DNA of 64,000 nt from Branchiostoma floridae. Lineage: Eukaryota; Chordata; Leptocardii; Amphioxiformes; Branchiostomatidae. The position numbers and the translations under genes are program-made. Under the pieces are notes generated by a model, which made no database searches, was not told where the DNA came from, and worked only from the letters and a program-made list of their open reading frames with translations. Within the stretch, counting starts at the first letter, position 1. Each line of letters begins with the position of its first letter. The stretch spans positions 14,830,265-14,894,264 of the forward strand of contig NC_049985.1 in assembly GCF_000003815.2 (NCBI RefSeq). Direction: 5' to 3'. Positions 13,663-25,817 of this stretch are shown here, piece after piece.

Positions 13663-14141
13663 CAGTCAAACCTTTCTATAGCGGACACTCAAGGGACTGG
13701 AGAAATATGGCCACTATAGACAGGTGGCCACTATAGAGAAAATGTTGATCAATTGACCATGAGCAAGCTACACATGATTTCAGTTCCCACTAATCTTTCT
13801 CACCAAGTAAAATTGTCTCGATCGGTAAATTCACCGACAATGACTTGCACTTTAATGCTCAAGGCATGCATACCTTCTGCTACCACCAAAATGTCAGGAA
13901 CTCCAAATCCTCGCAAACTACAATTTAAAACTCGGTGCAGGGTGACATAAGGCTGCAGTATGGTTGCAATAGGCAGTGTTTCTGTATCAACGGGACAGGA
14001 ATTCGTGTGGCCGTGGTCGCGTTGGACAGGTGGCCGCTAAGTCTATTTCTTAATCATTACGAATCCAAGGGACCGACAAAAAGTGGCCACTATGGCCAGG
14101 TGGCTGCTATGCAAAGGTGGTCGCTAATACAGGTTTGACTG
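13663..14141. mobile_element. MITE with TA target duplication
   Basis: Ends are cagtcaaacct at the left and aggtttgactg at the right, an exact inverted pair flanked by TA on both sides. The inverted similarity continues imperfectly inwards (ctatagcggacac against attagcgaccac). It is 479 bp with no transposase ORF. The TA duplication fits a Tc1/mariner-like non-autonomous element. Confidence 0.75.
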
Positions 14142-14736
14142 TACTTGTTTATTTTAAAAGGTGAATAAGGTTCATTCATCTGATAAAGATGAAAAGACTG
14201 AAGACTGAAATTCGGAATGATTTCTCCTGCCAAAAATAAGGGGTGTTTGCCTTAATATGCGTATACGTGGCTCATGATTAAATTTCGGTAGAGAAGATGG
14301 AATTACCCCCATTAAACAGATACGTGCGACGCTAATTATAACCTGATGTCATTGATAAGGTGGGAATAAGGTGATTGGTTGAAAGCCAATGATGAGAATA
14401 AGGTGATTGGTCGATGGTCACTGATGAGGGTAATCTGGTTCTTTGATGACCGACGTCATTTCTCCGTTATCCTGGCACCTGACAGCTCGTGCTGTCCAAT
14501 ATATTAGTTACGTTTGAGTCGGCGAAATATGTCTGTCTTTCAGTCATTACGATGTTTCCAAATGACGGGTGTTAGGGACATACGTTAGGGACATGATTGC
14601 AAGCATTGGCCCAATTGCACCGACGTCATCCGTCCTTTATCATTCTCGGTCTATGCTGCCTACATACCAAATATCCTGTAAATTTGTCGTTCCTTTGTTC
14701 AGTTATCCTCTTTAGAAGATTTTGACAAAATATCAT

Positions 14737-14975
14737 CTGCATTTCCAGAGCAACCTGCTGGGGGGTGCAAACATACACCACGTATTCCTTACGTTACAGG
14801 CTATCTGCCACCAAAAAAATCAAGACCACTGCACATCCAGTTCTAACACCAAATATCATCGTAATCGATCAAGAGGTTTGTGGGCTATTGTGACTACAAA
14901 AGTCCGCAAACACAAACAGACAGACACACAAACAGACAGATACACTAAAAAGCTTTATTTTCCAGGTAGATAAAT
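14737..14975. repeat. Dispersed repeat fragment ending in cagacagacac runs
   Basis: Contains the block ccaccaaaaaaatcaagacc, then a caaatatcatcgtaatcg-type block, then short acagacagacaca repeats. The same arrangement is seen at 21830-22000 and, reverse-complemented, at the starts of 21123-21475 and 42968-43190. A non-autonomous interspersed family is likely. Confidence 0.55.
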
Positions 14976-16106
14976 AAAGAGGCAAAGGCCATCAGTTCAT
15001 TAGGAGCGTTTCAACTTTAATGATGGCAAATATCCATGGTTTTCTAATATGAGAAAAAGGGATATCTATCGATACTTTTCTCCTTTTGAATTTTACATTG
15101 AGACATGTCATCCAATTATAATCGATATCGTTATTAGGTTATGGTATTTCTACAAAGCAATAAATCTAATTCCGTAGAAAAATGTAATTTCCTGGTATCA
15201 TCTAAAATTCAGCTATCAACTATCTTGAAGTGAATAAAGTGCATTTCATCGGGTCTGTAGCTGGTTTACAAGTACATATAAGAATTTTTGTACTGTAATT
15301 AAAATAATCTATAAAAGTGTTTCGTGAAATAGGTTCATAATGGCACAGTAATTGACCACGCACACATCTACACCGTAAGCGATACAATTTAACACCACTT
15401 TCCCATCGGCCTCTCAATGTCTTAGTTCTTCGTAGGAAAACCCATATATAACAAGGCACAGCTGTAATGTAATTACAAAGCATAGGATAATTACAAAGAA
15501 TAGGAATATCCCTATACTATAATTGTTACATCTACATGTACAACTTCCCTATACTATCGCTAACATAGATATAGATCCTATATATGGATAGTCTTCAATA
15601 GCTACAATTCAAAAGCTTTTGGCCTTTGAAGCAAATCTTAATTGATGCCATTGATTGAATTTGGCGTAGCCGAACAGACACTCGCCCGAGTGGAGTCCAT
15701 TGGTCCAGGCGTACATTTTGAAGTGCCATTTGACCATTTTTAATCTGAAGAAAAATTCCTTCCGTGACTTTGTCAGTCAATATCTGCTACATCCTCTCGT
15801 TTTTTTACGGAGACTGGTACAACACTGTGGAAATTATGAAGGATATATAGTCTGTGCATAGTCCGTCTGAGGTCCAAAAGGACCCAAGCAAAAAGTGCAA
15901 TTTTTTTTAAACAAAGGGTATCCACTAGTGATTTAGTTCAGGTTCATGTAACGTTACAGGTAGAGCAGATGTTTAGGTCCGGGTCTGTACCTAAACGATT
16001 TTATAGGTACAGGTATAGCCACAGGGTTTTAGGTGCAGCCCTACTCACAAGTATTAAAAGAATCCTAAAAAGCTAGAATCATTTGGTCATCTTGTCCCGA
16101 TGTCAG

Positions 16107-19100
16107 CTAGATGAGCCACGTAATGAAGCAGTAGAGAAGGGCAATGAGGAAGATGAGGGCGAATAGGAGGCCCAAGGTGAGGCCCAGGATGAGCGCCAGG
16201 TTATCTTGTTTGGCGGGAACAGGGACCTCAGAACAATATAGAAAAATTTGTTACGCATGAACATAGAAAGTAGCACCGCGACATGAAAACATATATTGAA
16301 CCTGAGTGCCAAACCCAATAGCCGACTGAGAAAGCCGCCGGAGTCCGGTATTCGACCATGACCTTCATCTCTCCAACACCTACTTAAATACCACATATCA
16401 TTACAATCCAACCAGAGGTTCATGATATAATATGTTGGCCGTATGCTGGCCGTAAATATCCAGGAGCACACATCAAACACCCATGACTAGGGCTGGGTAC
16501 CGGTACAGAAAATTCAGGTCCAGGTCCGGTTCAGGTCCAAAGGATCAGGTCCAGGTCCGGACCTGAACCTGGACCTGATTCAGTATGACTCATACCAATG
16601 GTCCATTTCACTACAAAGAAATCTGTTTGGTGGAGTATTAGACTTACACTGGCGTTTTAAAATACTACAACGCTAACTGCACCTGTACGATTGACTGTAA
16701 ACATTGGTAGAAATTACTATAAACTCTACTCTACTTCACTCTTGTCATTTTTTTCCAACTGCAAGCGCCAAAACGTGTGAATGCCTGATAAAATAATATG
16801 TTAATTTTCTAATCGGTCCAACATCCGGTCCACCTAATTTTTTCAGGTCCGTTTTTTCTGGACCGGTCCAATAAGAAAAACCGGTTTTGTACCGGTACGC
16901 TGTACCGATACCCAGCCCTACCCATGACCATAAACACATACACACAACAACAACAACAAAAACAACAACAAAAACAATACCTCTGTCATTCATGGAGGTA
17001 AAAGCACTTCTTCATGAGGTTTCAAAATACTTACTTGTCCACATATTTCTTCCTGTGTACACTCACAGCTGACGTATTCTTGGAGTCCATAAAGCATCCT
17101 GGTGCAGTTTGACGTACAAGTTAGCGTGGTTGTATTTGAGCAACTTTCAGCGAAGGAGTCGCACTGGTCAGGAGCGCCATCTAGCGGACAGTCGCATCGA
17201 GTGCTCGTCTCATTGTATTGACAACTCCCAATACTTTGGCACAGGTTGTCACATATAGTGGAGCTCGCTGTGGAAACAGCGGTGCTCAAGTCAGCGGAAA
17301 GTGTGCTCAGTTCTCTGGTGATCGTCGTTAATGACGGCGACACCGTAGAAGTATTAAACAATGCTGTAGTTCCATTGGAAACCGTGGGAGCGATCGTTGA
17401 TGCTGTAAGAGTGGGTTGAGGAAGGACGCTTGTGTTTGGTAGCACAGTCGGTGTTGTTATTTGCGTGGCATTGGCGGTTGTGTTGGTCACCAGGTCTGTT
17501 ACAGCTGAGGTAAAGTTGGTGACAACGTTCACTATCGTGGACGTTATGTTGTCCGCCAGGTGGGGTCCTATTGTCAATCATGGATAACATATGTACTATA
17601 AATTAAACAACCTGTCTTACCTCCTTTCTTCTTGCGGCAAATGACAAATACTGTAGTTCCGATTACGATAATGATGACACAATACCTCAACTGTACCCGA
17701 TATTATGATCCAAGTTGGCACTAAAAAACATAAACATAAATTAGAAATTAAATAAAAAAAGTTCAGAGGACTATAAAATTAAAGCAGCTTAGATTCATTT
17801 TTTATTTCAATTTGATAATTGCAAACCTGATCAAAATTCTGATCTAGCATATGGCAGTCACTATTGCACAGACTATAGGTGAATTTCGTAAATTGTGTTT
17901 TTTACCAGAAATTACCACGGGCATTAATATATTGTAAAATATATAAAAATAACTTTGATCAACGGAGCTACATTTTCGTTATTTCCATACCAAAAATGTA
18001 TATCCTTGAATTGCCCATTCTACGATTGGCGTGAAACATTGCTAAATTCAAATGTGGACTGCGCGGTGATAATAAACATATGTCATTTTTTAGTGGAGCT
18101 TTGTAAGACTGGTCCAATTTCCAAGGTGGTGGTGCTGGAAGAGTCCATTTCTGCACTTTGGGGCATTTCTATAATTTAATTGTGGACTGGTTTGATTACA
18201 CAAAACTCCATTTTGGAGTGGATGTGTTTATGAACTTGTCAATTTACTTGGAGGGTCCTTTCCTGCTTGGTTGGGGTGGGGCATATTTAATTCAGTTTTG
18301 GACTAGGATCATTTTTAGTGGAAGTGTTTTTGGAATGGTGAATTATGTATGGGTTGCTTGCGGCATGCGAAGAGTTTGAGGATCAAGTTGAGAAAGCTCC
18401 ATTTTGGACTTGGGGGTTCTGCAATGGATCAGTTTTTGGAATATTTTGATTTTGCCCGGGCGTGACTTTGGAACACTCAATTTTTACAGGTAGAGAAAGA
18501 CGGGTGAAATATGCTGTATTTCCTTGCAAATGTTGTCTTTCTAGTTATAATTAGATTATCGGTTAGGAATTTCACCGATGAATTATAAAATATTCAGGAT
18601 AAAGGATGGCTCACCTAGAATGTGAACAGACATAATGTCTGTGTACGCACTTGAATCGTTTGTGTATGGATTAATAGCTTGCAACCGGAAGTTGTAAGTT
18701 CCATTTTCCAAACCAGTGATGACATGTGTAAGTGTTGCATTGCCGTACAGGGATCCTTGAGCTTCAGTTGAAATCCATGAACCTGAATCCGATTTGTTGT
18801 ACTGAATTTCGTACGTTAACCTTTGCAAACACTGATCCGTTGAATTCTCTTTCCACTGTATGGTTACAGATGATAGTTCTTTCTGTGTTATGGTCACATT
18901 TATCGGCACGTTTGGAATACCTGTGTGATAAAGCAGAAAAAAAGAACTAAAAAAGAGTTAGATATTCAATCTAAGCTGAATGGCTATTTTTCATGAAAAT
19001 TGAAATCATTGAAAATCAGATAAAAAGAAGTTAAAGACTAATTTGCTCCAGACAAAATCAACTAATTTAGGAGGTACGTGGTCTCCGAACTCTTGTGTTT

Positions 19101-22100
19101 ACAGTGACATTGCAGCCTGGTTTTCAGCAGCTGCATGTAGGTCCACATTTGGACAGTAAAGGATTTAAGCACAAAAGTTTACAGTAGGCAATTCAGAGGA
19201 GAAACAAGTGAAAATTGTACAACGCTGGCTGTTTTTTTTACCTACTATTTACCTGCCATTACCTGCGATCATCGTGTGATTCACATCTCTGTCTAAAATA
19301 CCTGCAAACCTATGCTAGTTGTAAAGTTTTGTTCCAACACAAAGAAAACACTCGCAATTTTTTTTCTGTATCGCTAGCTACGTCGATGATACACATTACG
19401 AAATTGAATTGCGATCGAGTTCACTGAACAGCTCTCAGTTTGGACCCAATCATAAAGATTGCAACAGAAGAGCAGGACCGAACCTTACCGTAACCTATTT
19501 TAGATATTCTCACAGTGATAAAAATATGGACCGTGTTCAGAGACCTACAAAGGAGAAACAGGACGGTCAATGAAAGCTAGATTCTTGGTGCATAGGTGCC
19601 TAGCAGCTCCACAACATGCATCAGAGGAGTCTCAACATATTCACACAGAATTCCCCTGGACATACAGTTGCTCTCGACCAAGTTCGTATTTTGGACGGGT
19701 AGAATGGCTACTTTGTGAGGTGCGTAAATCTGAGGCAATCTACATCAGGGCCCATCAACACTCACTGTGAATCAGTCATCTGATGAAGGTTGAAGAGATC
19801 GACGTAAAATTCATGGTGAGTGTTTCCTTTGTGTTGAAACAAAGCTCAACCTTCACAACACATGTATGGATTCTACAGCCTTCATCGTAATACCTACATA
19901 TCTATCTAATATATATCAGGGAAATTCGTCCTTCCTTAGTTTGTTTGATTTACTACTTGAAATATTTATAAAAAATATACAAAACCTTGCCTCTGTAGTT
20001 CTAGAGCAAGCGGCTGGAGGGGGGGGGGGGGGTGCATGCCTACACCACCCACATTCACAAATTTCTTCAGAGTTAAGTATTTACTACTCACTCAACCAAC
20101 AATTGACTGTTTTACAAACAATTTTGTAATTACTGAAGATACTGTGTATGTCGTATATTGGCATTGACATAATAAATTATCGATATAAATAGTAAGGAGG
20201 CTACTGATGACAGAAATAATGTTGCCACAGACTAGATAGAGCCATAGAGTTCCTGAGAGGAGAAAGTACTAACTTTGGATTGTAAGATTGCCAGAAGAAG
20301 ACTTTACGTTCCCAGGGCTAAAGGTAATTGTACAGGTATATTTTCCGGTATCTTCACATTTGGTGTCGTTGATCCTCAAGCTGGCTTGCCCTACTAAGTC
20401 TACTCTTCCCTTGTAGTCACCATAACTTCCATCGGTTAACTTTCCTTCCCCCTGTACGATAACTGTTTCATTATCCTTAAACCAAGTGAGAGATGCTGTT
20501 TGATTAGGAGCAAATGTGCAGTTCAGTATTGCTTGCTCTCCTCTGCTAACATCAATAGGAATACTCGTTTCTACACTGAATGTTCCGTTTTTGATATCTG
20601 CAAAATATAAAGCACATGTAATGTCATCATTATATGTCACACTTTTTGTATTAGTAACCTTTCAGTATGAATAACACACGCACAATTTTTGTACATTAGT
20701 ATATCTGTCCTTTAATAGAGATAATGTATCAATTGAATTCAATATTCAAAGAAAATGTGTATCTGTATCTATATAGTTGGTATAACATCTCGGGTTCGTG
20801 TGGAGCTCGGGTATGGTCAGCCTCATTTGCATCGCAGAGCATCATTTCGAAGCAATAAGCATGATGGAATCGGATAGAAAAACAAATAAATTTTGGTATG
20901 CGTACATGTTTTGTACCAAAATGTTTAGCCACATACAGTTATTTCACCTTGTATACCGAACTTACTACTTTTCCAGTACATACACTCGCATGTCATTGAC
21001 CTGTTTCAGGTAGGCCTAGAGTATTGTGCATTTTCCTACTGTCTTCAAGTGACATCCACAGGAGTTCTGCTTTCATTTGGGTAACACTAGCATCCCTGTT
21101 GTAGTTGTTACCTTTATGAAAAATGGAGTTTTTGCCGTGGCTGTGTGTTTGTCTGTCTGTCTGTCAATGTGTCTGTCTGTCTGTGTTTCCGCAAATTTGT
21201 GGCCAGCATAACATTAGAACTTATGGATGGAATGATATTTGGTATGTGGGTAGCTTGGGAAGACAAAGGTCAAAGTCAATTTTGGGTCCCATGGTGTGTG
21301 ACGTTGGTACTGCAGCAGAACTTCGATTTTTTGTATCTTTTGACCTGGACATGCTATGGTCTTGATTTTTTTTGGTGGCAGATAGCTTGTAATGTAAGAA
21401 AGAAGCTATGTATGTTTGGCGGCTTGCTCTGGAACTGCAGGGGTATTTTTGTCAAAATCTTCCAAGGAGCATAACAGAAAATAGGAACGATGGATTTCAA
21501 TAATATCTGGCATACAAGTGCAAATTATGCAAATTTGGACTTAATTTTCATACTTAATGAAAAAAATGTACATTTGCAGTGTTTTCCATTTTAGGGCTCG
21601 AATACATGTAACATATGTTTGTTTGTTTGAACCTTTATTTATTCACGAGAAGCTCAAATCGGCCAGCAGGTTGTAGTTTGTGGAAGATTAGCAGATTCCA
21701 ATTATGCAAATACGTTCCTAAATTTGCATGACTAATGTGAAAGTCTAGCTAGGGATAGCAAATATAAGAAAAATAAAAGAAGTTCTGCTGCAGTACCAAA
21801 GTCATATACCAGGGGTCCTTTATCAGCCTAGAGCTTTGTTTACCCACCCCATACGATACGCACGTACCAAATATCAATGTAATCCTTCCAGCGTTTTTTT
21901 AAAATTATGCTGACTACAAAAATCCAGAAACACAAACACACAGAGACACTATTCAGACAGGCACACCCAAAACCACATCTCTATTTTTTTTTTCAAGGAG
22001 ATAACGTTGATGATAAAAAAAGCTCTCCTCGCAGACATGCACGAAAGCCAGCTACCGTCCACACGTCCCAGCAAAAATATAACCGTTACATTATATTATA

Positions 22101-22174
22101 ACGGAATGCGTAAACAACCTACCTTGAGACAGTCCCGCCGACAAGAAAAAAATCAGTAGAAGGCGCAAAGGCAT
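16107..22174 (-). CDS. Ig + FN3 membrane protein with mucin-like/Cys-rich segment, frameshifted
   Basis: Exons in transcript order: 22123-22174 (17-residue signal peptide MPLRLLLIFFLSAGLSQ), 20274-20597 (Ig-like), 18615-18920 (fibronectin type III with several N-glycosylation sequons), 17621-17720 (transmembrane segment), 17035-17567 (Ser/Thr/Asn-rich mucin-like stretch, then a Cys-rich EGF-like segment), 16107-16226 (second hydrophobic segment, short tail, stop TAG). The Ig exon closely resembles the first Ig exon of the kinase gene downstream (shared QAI.NC, RVDLVG/RDIDIVG, ASLRI and CT.T patterns) and uses the same phase 1, so the genes look like tandem paralogues. The transmembrane exon needs a one-base correction: WIIISGTVEVL lies in one frame and VIIIVIGTTVFVICRKKK in the next. 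Either the allele is broken, the assembly has an error, or two genes abut here. No kinase domain follows. Confidence 0.6.
16488..16920. mobile_element. hAT-type MITE with 8-bp target duplication
   Basis: Inverted ends tagggctgggtaccggtac and gtaccgatacccagcccta, flanked by a perfect 8-bp direct repeat cccatgac (16480-16487 and 16921-16928). The 433-bp interior is itself largely palindromic (ggtccaggtccgg-type blocks in both orientations). No transposase is encoded. It lies in the last intron of the Ig/FN3 gene. The 8-bp duplication and end sequence fit the hAT superfamily. Confidence 0.85.
18090..18545 (+). repeat. Interspersed repeat with degenerate internal units, copy 1
   Basis: Repeated blocks such as agtggaagtgtttttgga and ctccattttgga, ending in gaaatatgctgtatttcc and cctttctagt-like sequence. 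The same blocks and the same ending recur at 23380-24095. Located in an intron of the Ig/FN3 gene; non-coding. Confidence 0.6.
21123..21475 (+). repeat. Dispersed repeat beginning with gtctgtctgtctg run
   Basis: Begins with a tgtctgtctgtct microsatellite, followed by a block with gatatttggtatgtgggta, aagacaaaggtcaa and gtactgcagcagaacttcgat. The same order of blocks occurs at 42968-43190 (gatatttggtaggtgggtg, aaacgaaggtcaag, gtactgcagcgaaacctc). This is an interspersed family; the ORFs across it are spurious. Confidence 0.7.
21830..22000. repeat. Dispersed repeat fragment with cagaaacacaaacac tail
   Basis: Contains accaaatatcaatgtaatcc and a following ctacaaaaatccagaaacac stretch, as at 14737-14975. 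It appears to be the opposite-end or reverse-oriented partner of the family at 21123-21475. Confidence 0.5.
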
Positions 22175-22639
22175 CGAACTAAAAATCACGCCTTCAGTTC
22201 TGTATTTATGAAAATAGTGCATTATAAACTCTAACGTATCCTTGGACCTGAATATACAGCTCTGTCTGTCTGAAACCTGTAAGGACTGGACGTGGTCCTG
22301 ACAACAAAACTGTTGCTGTACTTCCGCTTTCTCACAAGCACGATAATGATTTGCTCTACCACCGAAAGTTACAGTCCTTGATTTTGGCAGCAACCGACCA
22401 TGAGGGGGAGGGTCTACATGGGCATTTCTTTGGTCCTTTGTTCTGAGGTGGTCCTTTGTAAATTCAGGCCTACGAGTCGACTGGGAACACCACTTTGACG
22501 TACGCGTGTTTTGTAGACGTTTTTGACGGGCTTCCATGTCATAGAGGTCATATTTATATTTCAGCCATACCATAGGTATGGTGTTAATATATTGTATTCG
22601 CAATGTTTCTTTCTTTCTTTCTTTCTCCTGTCAAATCTT

Positions 22640-23260
22640 CAAATCGAATCAACTCCGTCGTTCTTGGACCGATTAACTTGAAATTTGGCACAAGGGTAGA
22701 GTGGACAAGTACCCCTAGGCTGTTAAATTTTTTTTCATATCTGCCTTTAAAATGATTTTATTCGTGTTTTTTTGTGTGCAATTTTTATGTACATTTTGCC
22801 CCCTTGTACCCTAGTATTACAGCCGAATGACCTCAAATTTGGTACAGAGGTGCCTTGATCATATGCCCACAAAAATCCAACAGTTTTGGCATACGGTACA
22901 AAAAATGCTTAATTTTGCCATTTTTTGCCCCAAAAATGACATTTTTTGCTCCTATACCCTCATTTTACAACCAAATGACCTAAAATTTGGTATAGGAGTA
23001 CCATCTACATGTGCGCACATGAATTCAACAACAGCTTTGGCATACGGTACAACAAAATGCTTAATTTTGGGATTTTTTGGCCATTGTTTGACCAAAAACG
23101 TACATTTTTGGCTCCTGTTCCCTGGTTTTACAACCAAATGACTTAAATTGTGGTAAATAGGTGCACTAGATATTTATTCAAATGACCCATGTATAATTTC
23201 TGGCATAAACTATTTCAAAATGATATATTTTGGGATTTGTTTGGTAATTTTCCACTGGCC
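22640..23260 (+). repeat. Tandem repeat, about four ~150-bp units
   Basis: Each unit carries an aatgacctaaaatttggta-type block and a ttttggcatacggtacaa block. Later unit starts are near 22793, 22940 and 23103, and the first and last units are diverged. It lies upstream of the Ig/FN3 gene's signal-peptide exon. ORFs here follow the repeat and are not genes. Confidence 0.75.
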
Positions 23261-23379
23261 AGAGGGGTCAACGACCTCAAGGTCGTTGCCTCCCACCATA
23301 AGACAGCATGTGCACATGTCTATATACTAGTAACTTGATTAAAGAGGCAACCAATCACGTAGCCTGAGTCAACATCCCA

Positions 23380-24095
23380 AAGAGGATTTGGCAGCCAATC
23401 AGTGAGCCTGGTGTTATCTGGGAGAGTCCATTCTGGCACGGAGGGGGTACATTTTTTTAACTTCATTTTTAGACTGTTGATTATGTAAAGTCTCTCAGTG
23501 GGAGTATTTTTGAACTGGTCTATTTTGCAATTTTAAATGGGGTGTGCTGGACGAGTTCATTCTTACATGGAGGGGGATTTTTTAAATCCATTTTTGGGAC
23601 TTTGGTGATTACGTCTAAGTCCAATTTTAGCGGATGTATTTTTGGACTGCACCACTTTACATAGGGGCATCGCAAGAATAGTCCATTCTTCACGGAGGGG
23701 GATGTTTTCATATTTAGTTTCAGACGGGTGATGATTCAATATTCCATTTATAGCGGAAGTGTTTTTGGACTGGTCTATTTTACCTTTTCATGCCTTTTTT
23801 GCTTAGTTGACTTTGGACTGGGTTGCTTTATCAAAAGGCCATGTTTTCAGTGGGAGTATTTCTGGACTGGTCTATTGTGCAAATTCGCATTGGTCCATTC
23901 TTGCACTGGAAAGTTTGTAAGATTCATTTTTGGGCTAAAGTGGCATTAGTAGAGTGACTTTTAAACAAAAGTATTCCATTTTTTGCACATGGGTAATTTT
24001 GGAATAGTCTATTGTTGCAAGGGGAGAGAGATGGCTAAAATATGCTGTATTTGCTCTCAAGCAAATGTCGGCCTTTCTAGTTTCAATAGCATTTG
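23380..24095 (+). repeat. Interspersed repeat with degenerate internal units, copy 2
   Basis: Several ~120-bp degenerate units with gagtccattct, acggagggggat and tttttggactggtctatttt blocks, ending in taaaatatgctgtatttgc. It shares organisation and ending with 18090-18545. Confidence 0.6.
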
Positions 24096-24951
24096 TGTGT
24101 CTGTCTGCTAGTGAACAAGATACTCAAGAACGTCTGGATGTGACAAAAACTAGAAATGATTACATTCGGGCCCCCTTCAGCACGACTTTCCACGCTTAGG
24201 TGTAAATATTACAGTTACAGGATGTCTTTTGTAGCAAAAGTCTGACAATAACAATGTTCAAAAATTGAAAAAAAATTCTATATTTATCTAAAATACTAGG
24301 CAATATCGTTTTTTTCACAACTCAATCTGTAAACTTTATCTATAACTGCCGTACGCGTGTTGTCGTTAACGTAACAAAGCGTTGAGTTGAGGAAAGGTAA
24401 TTCTGCCTCAAAGCCAGCAAGGCCGCGGCACGGTCTCTATTTTCTGGAGGGAAGCCAAATCTCGACGTGGCTATGAATACGTTTAAATACCTGCGCCTAT
24501 GATATTCGAACAATGCATTGTTTACTGTCACGGTAGGATTGCCTGCACCCTAGAACGCACGACGGGGAATTCAACCTTCCATAACACTGATACATGTAAC
24601 AATCGGACAGGGAAATGTCAGTACTTGGAAATGGGGAAACCGTTTCCTCATGAACTAATGATTCATGATCTAACTTGGTAAATGTACACAAACAGTTGAT
24701 TCAGCATTGTGTTTCAGCTCTAAAAAGAAAAGGTGCGTTCTTATAGAGGTAATCAGAATGATTTAATCAAAGTCTTACAAACATTACTTAACAGTTAAAT
24801 TCTCTGTGATCAAATCTTATTAGAATAATTTCTCTGTTGTCTGTTTCTTCTTTATTGGAATTCCCTACATCTATATAGCATGTGCCACATAGAAGGAATC
24901 GTCAAATGCTTTATATGAAAACAGTACTACCATGGTCCTGAAAAACGATTT

Positions 24952-25345
24952 CATATGTGCTAGATTATAACCTGCAATAATGTGCAGATTTTGTGCAAGT
25001 CATTCTGCAAAACAAGATGGACAGGTCTAATGCTGACACATTTTTGCTAACCTGTCTAAAGTTGCTGACAGAGCTTGGGGTCGAGCACCGGCCAAACAGC
25101 CTCGTTTTCGCTCACAGCCATCAAGCTTTCTCCACGGTCTCCCTTTTTGACTCGAAGCCGAAACGCAACACGGCTGTGAATACCTGTACCCATCGGAGCC
25201 AGACCGTGTTTGTTGTCAAAGCAGGGTTGCCTGTACAAGACGGTGCAGCTATGCATAATGACCGATAACAATCGGTCAAGGAAATGTCATTACTGGGAAA
25301 TGTCATTACTAAGGCCGTTTCCTCATGGACTTATGGTTCATGATC
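24952..25345 (+). repeat. Duplicated ~390-bp block, copy 1
   Basis: Runs from gtgctagatt through tgtgcagatt and ggacaggtctaatgctgac to cgtttcctcatg. The same block, at high identity, lies at 27413-27795, and a more diverged partial copy at about 24540-24675. An internal inverted repeat gaccgat/atcggtc is kept in both main copies. The flanking motif ctctaaaaagaaaaggtgcg recurs at 24720 and 25695, so a larger unit was duplicated. No coding function seen. Confidence 0.75.
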
Positions 25346-25817
25346 CCATCGTTAAAGATAAACAGCATGAAAAGGTACCGGCAAATGATTTTCCAATTAT
25401 CCCTATTTTGCTGTACAGTAGAGGTTATCGGGAATATTTCAACGAGGACTGCTATGCAATATTTAAAATTTAGGGTAAAATTTTGGTTAGTTCACAGTAC
25501 TAGTTTCTTCTCTTAGAATCACGCATCATCATTTTATAGTATTTTTCACATAGAATAAGCCATTAAATGTTTATGTTCATTCAAATCCTGATAGTACACC
25601 ATGGTCCTGCAATGCCCTGAACGTTTGTAATGCTCCTTTTCTTTGTTTGATCAATTACTTTTCTGTTTCAGTTGATTCAGTATATTGTTTCTCCTCTAAA
25701 AAGAAAAGGTGCGTTCTATAGAGGTAATTAGAATGATTTGATCAAGGCCTGACAGACAATACTTAACCCTGTGATCAAATTATATTAGAATGATTTCTCT
25801 GTTATTATTTATTGCAT

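Larger units (their letters stand above)
13038..16106. other. Intergenic region between the two Ig-family genes
   Basis: No exon recognised. It contains a TA-flanked inverted-repeat element (13663-14141) and a dispersed repeat tail (14737-14975). A diverged fragment at about 15930-16050 has gtccgggtctgtacc-type sequence like the interior of the hAT-type element at 16488-16920. The promoter of the receptor kinase gene should lie upstream of 13037, but I cannot identify it. Confidence 0.45.

Noticed and set aside
21123-21474. ORFs with CVCLSVCQCVCLSV-type peptides
   Set aside because: Low-complexity translation of a gtctgtctg microsatellite that heads a dispersed repeat.
22827-23141. 104-codon plus-strand ORF
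   Set aside because: It lies in the ~150-bp tandem repeat and the peptide simply mirrors the repeat period.
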